The notes below the pieces were generated by a model. It searched no databases. It saw nothing but the letters and a program-made list of their open reading frames with translations, and was not told where the DNA came from. Shown one piece after another: positions 10,479-19,484 of a DNA stretch of 64,000 nt (the stretch's first letter is position 1; every line of letters starts with the position of its first letter). Both the position numbers and the translations under genes were made by a program. Source of the DNA: Pseudobacteriovorax sp. (lineage in GTDB: Bacteria > Bdellovibrionota_B > Oligoflexia > Oligoflexales > Oligoflexaceae); assembly GCA_013215145.1 (NCBI GenBank), contig JABSRP010000028.1:57291-121290 (forward strand), written 5' to 3'.

Positions 10479-10507
10479 TTTACCTATTACTCTTTAAATG
10501 CTATCAT
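10479..10507 (+). promoter_or_regulatory. candidate sigma70-type promoter for the DUF1592 operon
   Basis: TTTACC (10479-10484), a 17-nt spacer and TATCAT (10502-10507) match 4/6 and 5/6 consensus positions, 53 nt before the ATG at 10561. The remaining gap from 10370 shows nothing else. Confidence 0.45.
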
Positions 10508-10560
10508 AGCCACATAATTCCCTATCAGATTTTAATAAACTAGTTCTGGGTCAGGCCATT

Positions 10561-13131
10561 ATGCATAAAATACTATTGTCTTTGTTTTTAGGAATATCTC
10601 AGGCCGCAATTGCCAGCGTTTTCCCTAGTTCGGTGATACTAAGGCAGTCCTTTCAACAGCAGTTAATCGTTGCACAACCTTACGCGACTGAGACCCCAGA
10701 CTTTGTCTGGAGTAGTTCCGATAATAAAATTGTATCTGTTGATAGAAACGGATTGGTTACCGGCGGTAGTAACGAAGGTGTGGCTCTTATAATTGCCAGT
10801 GACGGCGAACAATCGTTCTCGACAGTGGTTTCAAATGTGGGAAATCGACCCTTTTTCTATTATGATTTACCCCTTGTTGAAAAAAATCCCATCATCAAAT
10901 TTCGCAATACAGTAACGGGCCAATGGGAAGCACCTGCGGAGGCCTTCCAAAACGCTACAGATTTTGGAGGAACATGGATTCGTATTCCTTTGCCTCGTTT
11001 TTTTATCGATTTACCAGATCTCTATCAAATGTACCTAGAAACTGAGGCAAATATCGTAGGTCCAATTTCGTTTAATGATCTGACTAGACCGCAACACTTT
11101 TTTAATGGGGCTGGTCAGCAAGTCCTCGCTCCCGAACCTTCCTTTACCATTCAAGGAACGCAGGTTCAATTAAAAGGAGGGGACGCTTATCTTCGTACGG
11201 GACAGTCCTTGAATGGAAGACTTTTTTACCCTGGACAAAGTGTTAAGATAGAGGCGAGTGAGCCGCCTACCGGAACAATATTTGTGAGATGGGAAGGAGA
11301 CAGCAAGCAATTCCTGTTGGATAGCCTATCTTCGGATACAACGCTTTTGGTTCCTGACAAAGGATCAGCGACATTATTTGCTGTCTTTGAAGAGGCTGAA
11401 GATCCCTATGCAGATGCCAGGAACACCTATGCGATGCAGTGTGCACTGTGTCATGGTGCGAATGGAGGTGGGATTCCGAGTTTGATCGGTATCCAGGAAC
11501 GGTATTCTCTGGCTGAAATCGTCGGAATTATCGACCAAAGGATGCCGCCGCAAAATCCAACTTCCTGCACAGGTTCCTGCGCCGAGGAGCTTGGTGAATT
11601 TGTATATAACCAAATTTTTGAGAAAAATACTTCTGCATGCGGGAGCGATCAATCCCAATCGATCCCTTTGAAACGCAATTTGCGGTTGCTGACCTCGATT
11701 GAATACTTGAATACGGTAAAAGATATTTTCCAATTGAGTGCGGACTTCAACCTAGACGATCTACTTCCAGAAGACTTTATAGTTAACGGCTATAGAACGG
11801 ATCGAGATGGTAGCGTTTCGTCGCAAAGACTCGTTGCTTTTGCAAATGCCGCTGATGCAGTTATTAATGAGATTGGTCCTCTAGAAGATCTTATTCAGAG
11901 TTGTCAAAATAATACTCGCTGTCTTGTGGAAACTATTTCCTTAAGAATTTTACGTCGTCCCGCTAGCCAGCAAGAGCTTAATTATTTTCTCGGTATTTTA
12001 AATCGTTCGGGTGAAAAATCGTTGATTCGTGTGCTGTTGAATTCTCCCTCGTTTTTATATCGCTCGGAAATGGGAACCCCAGATCCCAATGATGGTGATC
12101 GATATCGACTCAGTGATTTCGAAATTGCCACTCTTCTGTCATTTACCTATTTGGGTAAGGCTCCGAATATGGATCTTTTACAAAGAGCCCAAAACGGCCA
12201 AGTCCAAACACCTCAGCAGATAGCTCAAATAGCTCGTGAGATGCTGAATCAAAACGAGGCTAGAGAGAAGCTAAAAGGGTTTATTGTAGGTTGGTTGGGA
12301 CTGGAGAAGGAAATATCAGGTGATGTCGATCAAGCCTTTAAAAACGACCTTGTTGAAGAGGTGACAAGGTTTGCGATCTATAAAATTTTCGAAAACAATG
12401 CCAGGTTTTCAGACTTGTTTATGAGCTCGGAAACTTTTGTAAATCAACGTTTGGCTCAGCATTATGGGATTGCTGGGGTGAACGACTGGCAAAAAGTTAC
12501 CTACCCTGAGGCTGATCGAGTGGGAATTATTGGTAAGGCACATTTTTTTGCCTCAAATGCGATCACAACATCTAGTCACCCGGTCAAACGAGGTCTATTT
12601 ATTCGAAGAAACTTACTCTGTCAGGAATTTCCCCCTCCACCGGTTGGAGCAGAGTTGAAACCGATTTCCGATCCAACACTGACAACCAGAGAACGCTTCG
12701 AGATTGCCCATCGTCAAGAAGACTGTATGAGCTGTCACCAATTTGTTGATTCGGTTGGGTTTGGCCTCGAAATGTATGATCAGTTAGGTTTGATCAGAGA
12801 GTTTGAACGGGTGCCCAGCGGTGATTTGAAGCCGATTAACGCCGATGGGGGGATTAATAGCTTGGATACTGCCGAAACAATCCTTTCGGCCGAAAGTCCT
12901 TGGTTAGATTTTATGGGAGCAAAATCCCTATCTGAGTTGATAGTAGAAAGCCCTAATGGCAAAGCTTGTTTTGCAAGGCAGTACCTAAGATTTACTTTGG
13001 GTTCTTCTATTGAGCCTGAGGATAACTGCACCTTACAGTCTTATGCACAATCGTTTAAATCAGATGACATTCCTATCAAAGAGCTTCTTATTCAATTTAC
13101 GCAAACAGCCACGTTCACATACAGGAGATAA
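10561..13131 (+). CDS. secreted DUF1592/DUF1588/DUF1585 protein with Ig-like and cytochrome c motifs
   Basis: 856 residues beginning with a signal peptide (cleavage near residue 19). A BIG2-like Ig domain follows (about 25-100; WSSSDNKIVSVDRNGLVTGG). The cytochrome c site CALCH is at C294-H298 with nearby MPP. DUF1592-type helices come next (about 400-640), then DUF1588 with HPVKRGLFIRRNLLC and a second heme-type site CMSCH (C722-H726), and a C-terminal DUF1585 segment. Such proteins occur beside DUF1552 proteins in Planctomycetes, myxobacteria and Bdellovibrionota; an oxidoreductase or electron-transfer role outside the cytoplasm is inferred. It is first in an operon with the DUF1552 gene (3-nt gap). 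Confidence 0.9.
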   Translation: MHKILLSLFLGISQAAIASVFPSSVILRQSFQQQLIVAQPYATETPDFVWSSSDNKIVSVDRNGLVTGGSNEGVALIIASDGEQSFSTVVSNVGNRPFFYYDLPLVEKNPIIKFRNTVTGQWEAPAEAFQNATDFGGTWIRIPLPRFFIDLPDLYQMYLETEANIVGPISFNDLTRPQHFFNGAGQQVLAPEPSFTIQGTQVQLKGGDAYLRTGQSLNGRLFYPGQSVKIEASEPPTGTIFVRWEGDSKQFLLDSLSSDTTLLVPDKGSATLFAVFEEAEDPYADARNTYAMQCALCHGANGGGIPSLIGIQERYSLAEIVGIIDQRMPPQNPTSCTGSCAEELGEFVYNQIFEKNTSACGSDQSQSIPLKRNLRLLTSIEYLNTVKDIFQLSADFNLDDLLPEDFIVNGYRTDRDGSVSSQRLVAFANAADAVINEIGPLEDLIQSCQNNTRCLVETISLRILRRPASQQELNYFLGILNRSGEKSLIRVLLNSPSFLYRSEMGTPDPNDGDRYRLSDFEIATLLSFTYLGKAPNMDLLQRAQNGQVQTPQQIAQIAREMLNQNEAREKLKGFIVGWLGLEKEISGDVDQAFKNDLVEEVTRFAIYKIFENNARFSDLFMSSETFVNQRLAQHYGIAGVNDWQKVTYPEADRVGIIGKAHFFASNAITTSSHPVKRGLFIRRNLLCQEFPPPPVGAELKPISDPTLTTRERFEIAHRQEDCMSCHQFVDSVGFGLEMYDQLGLIREFERVPSGDLKPINADGGINSLDTAETILSAESPWLDFMGAKSLSELIVESPNGKACFARQYLRFTLGSSIEPEDNCTLQSYAQSFKSDDIPIKELLIQFTQTATFTYRR

Positions 13132-13134
13132 TAT

Positions 13135-14430
13135 ATGTCCGACTTATCTCGACGAAAATTTATCAAAAATGCAGTTGTTACGACTGCTGGTACTTCTCTT
13201 CTTCCGTCCTCAATTACCCTAGGGGCTTCGAGACATGCCCATCGATTGATCTTTGTTTATTACCCAAACGGTGCGGTATTGCGTAACTGGCATCCAGATC
13301 GATTCAACTTGAGGTATCGCAGAGGAGATATTATTAGTCCATCTTTCGCGCCTTTAGCCCCTTTCGCTGATCGGATCATAACGCTAAGAAATTTGACTAG
13401 CAAGGGTCACGGGGGAAGTTCCTCTCATCCCGAAGCAGCCAGTGGTATTTTTAGTGGTGGATGGCGCGGGGCGCCTAGTATAGATACAGTGATTGGAAAT
13501 CAACTAAGCTCCGGCGTTCGTTTGGATTATCAGCATTTTGGTCTATTTACCCGCTATAACAAAGGAAAAGACTATCTTCCCTTTCGGGATCAAGCGGGAC
13601 AACCAATTCTACCCGAAGATGATCCGAGAAAACTGAGCAGCTATTTATTTCCAAATAGTAACGAAGATAACGACTTTACCGAAGCCAAAGCATTTGCATT
13701 AGAAAGGCTTGCGCAGCTCTCCAGCTCACCTTTACCAAGTGATGTTGCTCTTAAACTAGATAACCATCGACGGGCACTTCTAAATTTTCAAAGCCAGCCA
13801 AGCTCAAGCTGCGGAATCAAAGAGATACTAGGCATGGTCTCAGATCGTAGACAAAACAATCTCATTGGCGAGCGGCTTGCCAAGGCGCAGATTCGTCTTC
13901 TAGTTAATACTCTTAAATGCCAGTTGACACGCGTCTGCACCCTACAGTTTTTAAGCGCTGAAGATGAATCCATGTACATTAATTTTGACAGCATCCGCGA
14001 GAGATTGGATCGCAGCGATGGTGGTGGGTTCGGCAGTGATCGAAAATGGTGGAATCAGAATTTGAGTCACCCAAGCTCCCACGAGGCAAATCAGGTATTC
14101 CAAGTGCAAAATGAATGGTATAACTCCATGGTCGCCGACTTGTGTGGACAATTGGACGCTATCCCAGATCCGCAAGGTGGGGGCTCCCTTCTTGATACCT
14201 CAATCATTTGTGTAGGGTCCGAAGTTGGGGAGAGCGCTACACATGGTCAAGAGGACTTGCCTTGGTATTTAGTTGGGGGAGCCAACGGTCGATTTGATAC
14301 CGGGCGTGACTTCAACTGCGCTGGGTTAGGTACGTCTGATTTGCAGCTTGAGTTGGCGCGAGTCATGGGCTTGAATTGGTCCAGCTTCGGAAATAGTTCC
14401 GTCGGAATAACAGGTTTATATCGTGCTTAA
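13135..14430 (+). CDS. Tat-exported DUF1552 protein
   Basis: 431 residues. The N-terminus SRRKFIKNAVVTTAG is a twin-arginine signal, so a folded, probably cofactor- or metal-binding product is exported. The body has the DUF1552 features I know: LIFVYYPNGAV, a His-rich GHGGSSSHPEAASGIFSGG segment, SIDTVIG, and late GSEVGESATHGQEDLPWYL. The family is related to alkaline-phosphatase-like DUF1501 proteins by layout. It is 3 nt after the DUF1592 gene, the canonical partner, which supports joint function. Confidence 0.9.
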   Translation: MSDLSRRKFIKNAVVTTAGTSLLPSSITLGASRHAHRLIFVYYPNGAVLRNWHPDRFNLRYRRGDIISPSFAPLAPFADRIITLRNLTSKGHGGSSSHPEAASGIFSGGWRGAPSIDTVIGNQLSSGVRLDYQHFGLFTRYNKGKDYLPFRDQAGQPILPEDDPRKLSSYLFPNSNEDNDFTEAKAFALERLAQLSSSPLPSDVALKLDNHRRALLNFQSQPSSSCGIKEILGMVSDRRQNNLIGERLAKAQIRLLVNTLKCQLTRVCTLQFLSAEDESMYINFDSIRERLDRSDGGGFGSDRKWWNQNLSHPSSHEANQVFQVQNEWYNSMVADLCGQLDAIPDPQGGGSLLDTSIICVGSEVGESATHGQEDLPWYLVGGANGRFDTGRDFNCAGLGTSDLQLELARVMGLNWSSFGNSSVGITGLYRA

Positions 14431-14440
14431 TGGAGAATAG

Positions 14441-14935
14441 ATGCAGCTATCAGACTACGTTGCGAAAATTGACAAGCCAGAGACAAAAAGTATTCCCATC
14501 GAATCGACCCTTGGAGAGATTTACGACTTGATGTCAGTAGAAGGCCTGCAATATGTTGCCGTCGAACGAAATGGGAACTTTGCCGGTGTGATTGGACTCA
14601 TGTCTATCCTTAAAGGAATTATGGTCTCACCGCAAACGTTTAACAAACTAGAAGCCCGCGATCTGCTTGTCACTAAAGTCCCTGTCTTGACCGAAAAAAA
14701 TAGTGTAGAAGATCTCATTGATGCGCTCAAAGAAAAAAAGACAAAGGCCGTCCCTTACGTCGTCCAAGGTAAGTTTCACTGCCTTTTAACACAGGAAGAC
14801 CTCTTAAATTTACTTCGTGATTTATTAGAGCAAGATCATGGAATTCTTGAAGATGTCGAAGCTAAAGGTGAAATTTTCATGGCCAACCCCCTCGTTCAGA
14901 AGGTCATGAAAACACTATCGGATATAGGGATCTGA
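14441..14935 (+). CDS. CBS-domain protein
   Basis: 164 residues with two CBS-like modules: residues 15-60 (IPIESTLGEIYDLM, YVAVERNGNFAGVIGLMSI) and 70-130 (DLLVTKVPVLTEKNSVEDLI, VPYVVQGKFHCLLTQEDLL). CBS pairs bind adenosyl ligands. There is no attached catalytic domain, so it should regulate a partner. It starts 10 nt after the DUF1552 stop with GGAG in SD position, so it is probably in the same operon. Confidence 0.85.
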   Translation: MQLSDYVAKIDKPETKSIPIESTLGEIYDLMSVEGLQYVAVERNGNFAGVIGLMSILKGIMVSPQTFNKLEARDLLVTKVPVLTEKNSVEDLIDALKEKKTKAVPYVVQGKFHCLLTQEDLLNLLRDLLEQDHGILEDVEAKGEIFMANPLVQKVMKTLSDIGI

Positions 14936-15011
14936 CCTAGGATCGTGAAACCCAGAGAGGGTGCTGAATATGGATGTTTGATTTAGCACTGCAATAGTGA
15001 AATAGAGCTGA

Positions 15012-15791
15012 CTAAAGTTGCAGGTACTTGACTTCCACATCTAGTTCTAGCTCTGTGTGCATACAATCTTCAGCATCGTTATCTCCTGTGGCGATCAAAT
15101 TAGCAGATAACTTTTCCTTACCCGCGACTTCAAATGCCAAAGGAGCAATGTCAGCTGTTTTCAAAGAGATTTTCACAGGTCCAGCCTGGTCGTGAGGGGG
15201 TAGAATACAGGATTGAGCTTCGCCCAGGCAGTAAGATGGTGCCTGAAACTCTTCAATTTCCTTTCCAACTATTTTGTTCCAGTCCCACTGATAGATAGCT
15301 TCTTTTTTCTCTAAATTTGCCGTGATGCCATCATTGCTTCCGAAAATAACCTGACCTTCTATAGTCAAGAATATAAAGTCATCGTAGCGAAGCTGGGTAT
15401 TATCCTTCGAGTTTAGGCTCAAGTCGCAGATTATTGCACCTTCAGGAACTTTGATTTCACTTGGATTTGTCTCGTAGGCTTGAACGTATTGATTTCTTTC
15501 TTCGAGGTTTGGTGACGATCCGAAAGAACAATCCTTGCGTTCAGGGTAGATGATTTTTTGATTGCTTGTCTCAAGTTTGTCTTTGGCATCCTCGCAAGCT
15601 AGCTTCAGCGTGTCGGAGTCTTGGATTCCTTTTTCAGCCAAGGTTTCGAAGATGTTATCTGTATTCAGAGTTTTTTTGGTTGCGTCTTCTTCAGATACAG
15701 CCGCTGGTCCAGTGGCTTGGCCACCAGAGAAACTATTGTTTGAACAAGAGGCAAAAACCCCAGCAAACAAAATCAACAATAAGAGCTTCAT
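15012..15791 (-). CDS. putative lipoprotein, unknown function
   Basis: 259 residues. The N-terminus has a basic residue, a hydrophobic stretch and FASC, a plausible lipobox with acylation at Cys16, then a Ser/Gly-rich tether. The mature part is beta-strand-rich and has several Cys (e.g. IICDLSLNS, SYCLGEAQSCILPP) that could form periplasmic disulfides. No family recognised. Single gene, convergent with the CBS gene (76 bp apart). Confidence 0.75.
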   Translation of the reverse strand: MKLLLLILFAGVFASCSNNSFSGGQATGPAAVSEEDATKKTLNTDNIFETLAEKGIQDSDTLKLACEDAKDKLETSNQKIIYPERKDCSFGSSPNLEERNQYVQAYETNPSEIKVPEGAIICDLSLNSKDNTQLRYDDFIFLTIEGQVIFGSNDGITANLEKKEAIYQWDWNKIVGKEIEEFQAPSYCLGEAQSCILPPHDQAGPVKISLKTADIAPLAFEVAGKEKLSANLIATGDNDAEDCMHTELELDVEVKYLQL

Positions 15792-15989
15792 AATGGTCCC
15801 CGTCGGTCTCTAAGTAAAAGGAGGTAATAGTTTTATCGGCCTCTGATGGTGGTTTTATGAGTGTTTTTTTAAGATATTGAAAAAACGAAGGTAATAAGCA
15901 GATAAATTCGATGTCTGGCCGATAAAACTTGCCAAAACCTTTGATGGTGAGGACTATGGAAGGCGGGAATCGAAATCCTCTGGATATAA
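15792..15989. other. intergenic region, no gene seen
   Basis: Divergent spacer between the lipoprotein gene and the leader of the 87-residue gene. GGGGACC just upstream of 15791 (minus strand) is the lipoprotein RBS. I see no other structure in it. Together with 15990-16107 the gap is 316 bp. Confidence 0.5.
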
Positions 15990-16100
15990 GCGGATTTCAA
16001 ACAATTTGGGAGGGTTAAAAAAAATTAAAGCACCTCGGAATTTGTTTAACTTGATTAACCTCCTGAAATCCCGCAAATTTTTTATATACGAAAAAAGGAG
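15990..16100 (+). promoter_or_regulatory. possible switching RNA leader ahead of a small gene
   Basis: GCGGATTTCA (15990-15999) can pair with TGAAATCCCGC (16064-16074), with one bulge. GGAGGGTTAA (16009-16018) can pair with TTAACCTCC (16055-16063). The same CCTCCT (16059-16064) is complementary to the downstream Shine-Dalgarno AGGAG (16096-16100). The two pairings exclude each other, the arrangement expected of a translation-controlling leader. It matches no riboswitch class I know. Confidence 0.35.
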
Positions 16101-16107
16101 ATGAGTT

Positions 16108-16371
16108 ATGAATGTTTCAGTAATTTGCGACGGTAGCGCTAGCCCATTTCTGTCTGTGTACGTAGCCTCTCGTCTTAGAAAATCTGGGCATAATCTATGC
16201 AAAGTTGATATTAATGTGAAATCCATAGACCAGGAAGAGAAACAGCTATCATGTTTCATTACCGAGCAAAGCAAAACCATTGAGGTCAACGAGACATCAT
16301 CCTCGACGACATATAAAGACTTTGTCGATACGTTTTTAAAGAACCTACCGACTCATGTTAAGGCAGGGTGA
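16108..16371 (+). CDS. small hypothetical protein (87 aa)
   Basis: 87 residues, start ATG preceded by AAGGAG at 7 nt, a strong RBS. The first 35 residues (MNVSVICDGSA, then SVYVASRLRKSG) have the strand-loop-helix look of a small Rossmann-like or thioredoxin-like start. A conserved-looking Cys lies near residue 7 and two more further on. No family recognised. It is convergent with the pseudouridine synthase, 7 bp apart. An opposing 111-codon frame overlaps here but lacks comparable signals. Confidence 0.6.
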   Translation: MNVSVICDGSASPFLSVYVASRLRKSGHNLCKVDINVKSIDQEEKQLSCFITEQSKTIEVNETSSSTTYKDFVDTFLKNLPTHVKAG

Positions 16372-16378
16372 TTTGAGT

Positions 16379-17302
16379 TTAAAGATTTAGGCTTTCGATG
16401 GCCTCATCAAAATGATTTGGGTAAGGAGCTTGAATTATCAGGGATCTATTGGTTTTCCAATAAGGTATCGTCAAGCTTCTTGCGTGAAGGAAAAACTTTT
16501 TTCCCGTCAGTCTTGGAACCCTCTCCCCACCATAGTGATCGTCGTTAATTAGCGGTAGATCAATAGACTCTAGATGAGCTCGGATCTGGTGAGTTCTACC
16601 TGTTTTTGGGATCGCTTCAATCAGTTGATAGTTGTCATTATTGCGTATTGTTGTGACTTCGGTTTCGGCTTTTTTGCCCCGTTTTGGGTCGGGGTAGACG
16701 CGACCTTGGGACGGCCTAATAGGCCCGAGGGGACAGCTGATAGTCCAATGATTGTCCTCCGTGTCTAAAGCACCAGAGGTGATGCCATGATAAACCTTGG
16801 TTAGGGTTCCTTTGGCAAACAAGTTGCTTAGTTTGCTGTAGGCTGATTTGGTTTTTGCTAAGACCATGACTCCCGTTGTATCCCTGTCAAGTCGATGGAC
16901 AAGTCTGGCCTTGGTGGTTTCGTTTTGAGACTTATAGAACTCATTAAGCTGAGCCGCGACATGAAAAACAGCTTGGGTTTTGGTCTCCTGAGACGGTAGC
17001 TGCCCGGGTTTATTAATAGCAACAATTTCGCTGTCTTCGTATAGGATAGAGTCCTTCGAAATGAGTGAGGGAGTTTTTCTCAGGCGGGTAATCTCGTCGT
17101 CCCACCACGCTAACTCGATGACATCCCCTGGCGATAGAAGCTTTGCATTTTTACGAACCCGTTTTCGGTTGATGTAGCAGCCACCTAAGCCAATGATATC
17201 ACGTATCTTTCTTCGGGAAAGTCCTGGACACATTTCCGCTATCGTTTGGTCTAGTCTTCGTTTATGGTTGGTATCGTCTAATTGTAGTTTTAGGGATTCC
17301 AA
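16379..17302 (-). CDS. RluA-family pseudouridine synthase
   Basis: 307 residues. An N-terminal S4 RNA-binding domain (about 15-65; LSRRKIRDIIGLGGCYINRK) is followed by the RluA catalytic domain with HRLDRDTTG at 136-144, where Asp139 is the catalytic residue. Later motifs include GRTHQIRAHLE. It isomerises uridine to pseudouridine in rRNA or tRNA; the site (RluC/RluD type or other) cannot be assigned from sequence. Divergent from the Dabb gene across 113 bp. Confidence 0.93.
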   Translation of the reverse strand: MESLKLQLDDTNHKRRLDQTIAEMCPGLSRRKIRDIIGLGGCYINRKRVRKNAKLLSPGDVIELAWWDDEITRLRKTPSLISKDSILYEDSEIVAINKPGQLPSQETKTQAVFHVAAQLNEFYKSQNETTKARLVHRLDRDTTGVMVLAKTKSAYSKLSNLFAKGTLTKVYHGITSGALDTEDNHWTISCPLGPIRPSQGRVYPDPKRGKKAETEVTTIRNNDNYQLIEAIPKTGRTHQIRAHLESIDLPLINDDHYGGERVPRLTGKKFFLHARSLTIPYWKTNRSLIIQAPYPNHFDEAIESLNL

Positions 17303-17415
17303 AAGCTTTACTCCTCAGTCAAGTGGACGGATATACCAAAGCTTAAAGGAACGGTCAAAGGTAAACTCAAAATAGTCGATGATTATGTGAATCACATCGA
17401 GAAAGTGGAAAACTA

Positions 17416-17700
17416 ATGATTGAACATGTAGTGTTGTTTAAATTTAGCGACGAAGCCAAGATCTCTCAGGCTGTAGAAAAGTTGAATGCTTTGAAGGCTA
17501 AGATTCCTCAGATTATCGAGATGAGTGCCGGGACGAATTTTTCCGATCGCGGCCAAGGATTTCAATTTGGTTTGAGGATGCTTTGTCGCTCGAAAGAAGA
17601 TTTACAGACCTATGCGACTCATCCAGCTCATTTGGAAGTCGTCCATGAGGATATTCTTCCCTATAAAGAGGATATATTAGTATTAGATTTTGAGAGGTAG
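17416..17700 (+). CDS. Dabb (stress-responsive A/B barrel) protein
   Basis: 94 residues, the usual length for a single Dabb ferredoxin-like domain. It starts MIEHVVLFKF and has THPAHLEVVHEDILPYKEDI, with the conserved HP.H signature, and ends in LVLDFE. Family members form dimers; their substrates vary and none is indicated here. It is 6 nt upstream of the GNAT gene, so the two form an operon. Confidence 0.88.
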   Translation: MIEHVVLFKFSDEAKISQAVEKLNALKAKIPQIIEMSAGTNFSDRGQGFQFGLRMLCRSKEDLQTYATHPAHLEVVHEDILPYKEDILVLDFER

Positions 17701-17706
17701 AGTTTT

Positions 17707-18579
17707 TTGCAGAACCTTAAGCTCGCGATTCATTGCTACCAGACTCAGTATCAAATAGCGACTATCGACTATCTTGATCAATTCCGTGACACGGCAGTCT
17801 ATCTGAATCGAAAGCGTTTCGAACTGAGCACGAATAAAACGATGGATAGTGGAGATTCAGACCTATTTTTGCTGGTTTCCGGTGAGCAAGTGCATGGATG
17901 CTTTTTCCTTTCGAAGGGAGGGATTTTTCATTTTCATTCCGATGCCAAACTCCTAAATGCTGAGGTCTGTGAAGAGGTTTTCGATATCGTTGCGGCCCAG
18001 ACAAACCCTATCAAGGCATTATTTGGACCATGGGATGCTTGCGATATTTTGCACCGCCAAATGATTTACAACGGTATCTGGCAAAAGTTTTCTTATAAAA
18101 GTCGTGAGGTTTGCTTCTTACTCCAAACTTTGCCCAGTTTTCCTGAGTCCACCAGATCTGATTCCATTAAGATACTAAGGCCAGAGGATTTGGATAGTTT
18201 TATGAGGCTTCGTGGCAAGTACTTTGATGAGTTAGGGATGGTCCCTTGGCAATCAGATTTCGAGATACAGCATGACTATTTGCAGAGGTCACGGCAGTCT
18301 GGAGTGTGGGGTTTTTTTAAAGATCAAGATCTCGTGGCGTGTAATTTCTTAAGGCCTTGCGGAGACAGTCAGTTCTTAATCGAGGGACTATTTGTTGACA
18401 GTGAGTTTCGCAATCAAGGTATTGCAAAATCACTATTGATGAAACAAATTTCTTGGTTGAAGGAAAACGATGTTGATTCGGTTAGCCTCTATACCGGCTC
18501 TGAAAACCATGCAGCTCAGAACTTATTTGTTGACTTAGGCTTTGTTGCGACGCGGGAATTTGCTGTCATAATTTCCTGA
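17707..18579 (+). CDS. GNAT acetyltransferase, two-domain
   Basis: 290 residues, starting at TTG with GAGAGGTAG upstream (6 nt after the Dabb stop). The C-terminal half is a typical GNAT fold: LFVDSEFRNQGIAKSLL is motif A with the acetyl-CoA loop (R/Q-x-x-G-x-A), and NLFVDLGFV is motif B. The N-terminal ~130 residues look like a degenerate second GNAT lobe. Substrate unknown. Its last 45 bp overlap the convergent hydrolase-fold gene. Confidence 0.85.
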   Translation: MQNLKLAIHCYQTQYQIATIDYLDQFRDTAVYLNRKRFELSTNKTMDSGDSDLFLLVSGEQVHGCFFLSKGGIFHFHSDAKLLNAEVCEEVFDIVAAQTNPIKALFGPWDACDILHRQMIYNGIWQKFSYKSREVCFLLQTLPSFPESTRSDSIKILRPEDLDSFMRLRGKYFDELGMVPWQSDFEIQHDYLQRSRQSGVWGFFKDQDLVACNFLRPCGDSQFLIEGLFVDSEFRNQGIAKSLLMKQISWLKENDVDSVSLYTGSENHAAQNLFVDLGFVATREFAVIIS

Positions 18580-19353
18580 TTCCCTGGAGTGGTCTTTTTT
18601 GACAGCGGTTCTTTTGGGAGCTGTCTTCAGATACTTCCAAAACTTTTCCAAGGCCTGAAAAACGTCTTCAGTTTCTTCATTGGATAGGAAGTGCTCGCCT
18701 TTTTTGATGGGAACCATAAGTACATCGCGTCTCCAGTGCTTGAATGTTGGATGAATAGGTTGCCGATAACGTCGTGTCTTGACCCCTAAAAGAATCAAAA
18801 TCTCAATATCTGATTCCAATAGGTCTTCATAAAACTTTTGCTGTCCTTCCTTATGAAGGATCTTGTTTGCTCTCAGTATGGTGGCTTGACGATTGGCACT
18901 GAATCGCTTTACCTTAGATTTTGCGAGCCCCTCAAAATCATCATTCCAGATTTTCCGACCGAAGAGGCGACCGATTTTTGGTCCTATCCATGGCCAGTTA
19001 GTTATTTTTTCCCAAGTGGATAACTCTGTATGGACTCCTAATGGTGACATTAAGGTCACTGATCGAATATGGTCCTTAAATTCCAAGGATAAATAGGCCA
19101 CCAAAAGTCCCGCCCAACCATGTGCAATTAAATGAGCCTTTCCTTGCTTTGGTATCTTCTTTTTTAGTGCTACTTGTAAGTCAAATTGAAGTCCGCCCAG
19201 TAGTGGAGTTGTGATATGATCGTTGGCAGGATATTCCACCAAAGACACCTTGTATCCGCCCTTGCGAAGACGACGATAGATAGCCTCCCAATATCTTATT
19301 GGAAAGTATGGTGATTGAATCAAAATGATTGGATCTTTGGCATCAAGTCCCAA
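18535..19353 (-). CDS. alpha/beta-hydrolase-fold protein lacking the nucleophile
   Basis: 272 residues, TTG start. The fold is recognisable: IILIQSPYFPIRYWEAIYRRL at the start, a nucleophile-elbow region AHLIAHGWAGLLVAYLS, VTLMSPLGV after it, and GEHFLSNEETEDVFQALEKF at the position of the catalytic His. The elbow reads HGWAG where HS.GG is expected, so Ser is replaced by Gly. The acid-strand region (ILILLGVKTRRYRQ) has no Asp. Only His remains, so hydrolase activity is unlikely. The C-terminus is basic. Single gene. Confidence 0.75.
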   Translation of the reverse strand: MGLDAKDPIILIQSPYFPIRYWEAIYRRLRKGGYKVSLVEYPANDHITTPLLGGLQFDLQVALKKKIPKQGKAHLIAHGWAGLLVAYLSLEFKDHIRSVTLMSPLGVHTELSTWEKITNWPWIGPKIGRLFGRKIWNDDFEGLAKSKVKRFSANRQATILRANKILHKEGQQKFYEDLLESDIEILILLGVKTRRYRQPIHPTFKHWRRDVLMVPIKKGEHFLSNEETEDVFQALEKFWKYLKTAPKRTAVKKDHSRESGNYDSKFPRRNKA

Positions 19354-19484
19354 AAGCGAACTCTCAAAATACAGTTAATCCAGTCTCCCATAGCAGGTAT
19401 CGGACATTAGTATTTGTAGTGATAGGCAATAATTCCTACTTTAAAGTAATAGTTGAAACTCTAAGGTCGCATGGTCAGTTACCG

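Noticed and set aside
15954..16289. 111-codon minus-strand frame over the small gene at 16108
   Set aside because: The plus-strand gene has a strong RBS and better composition; this frame has neither.
18535..18600. C-terminal HSRESGN peptide in the hydrolase-fold protein, reminiscent of a common translated genomic repeat
   Set aside because: The DNA lacks the paired inverted repeat of that element, so it appears to be chance.
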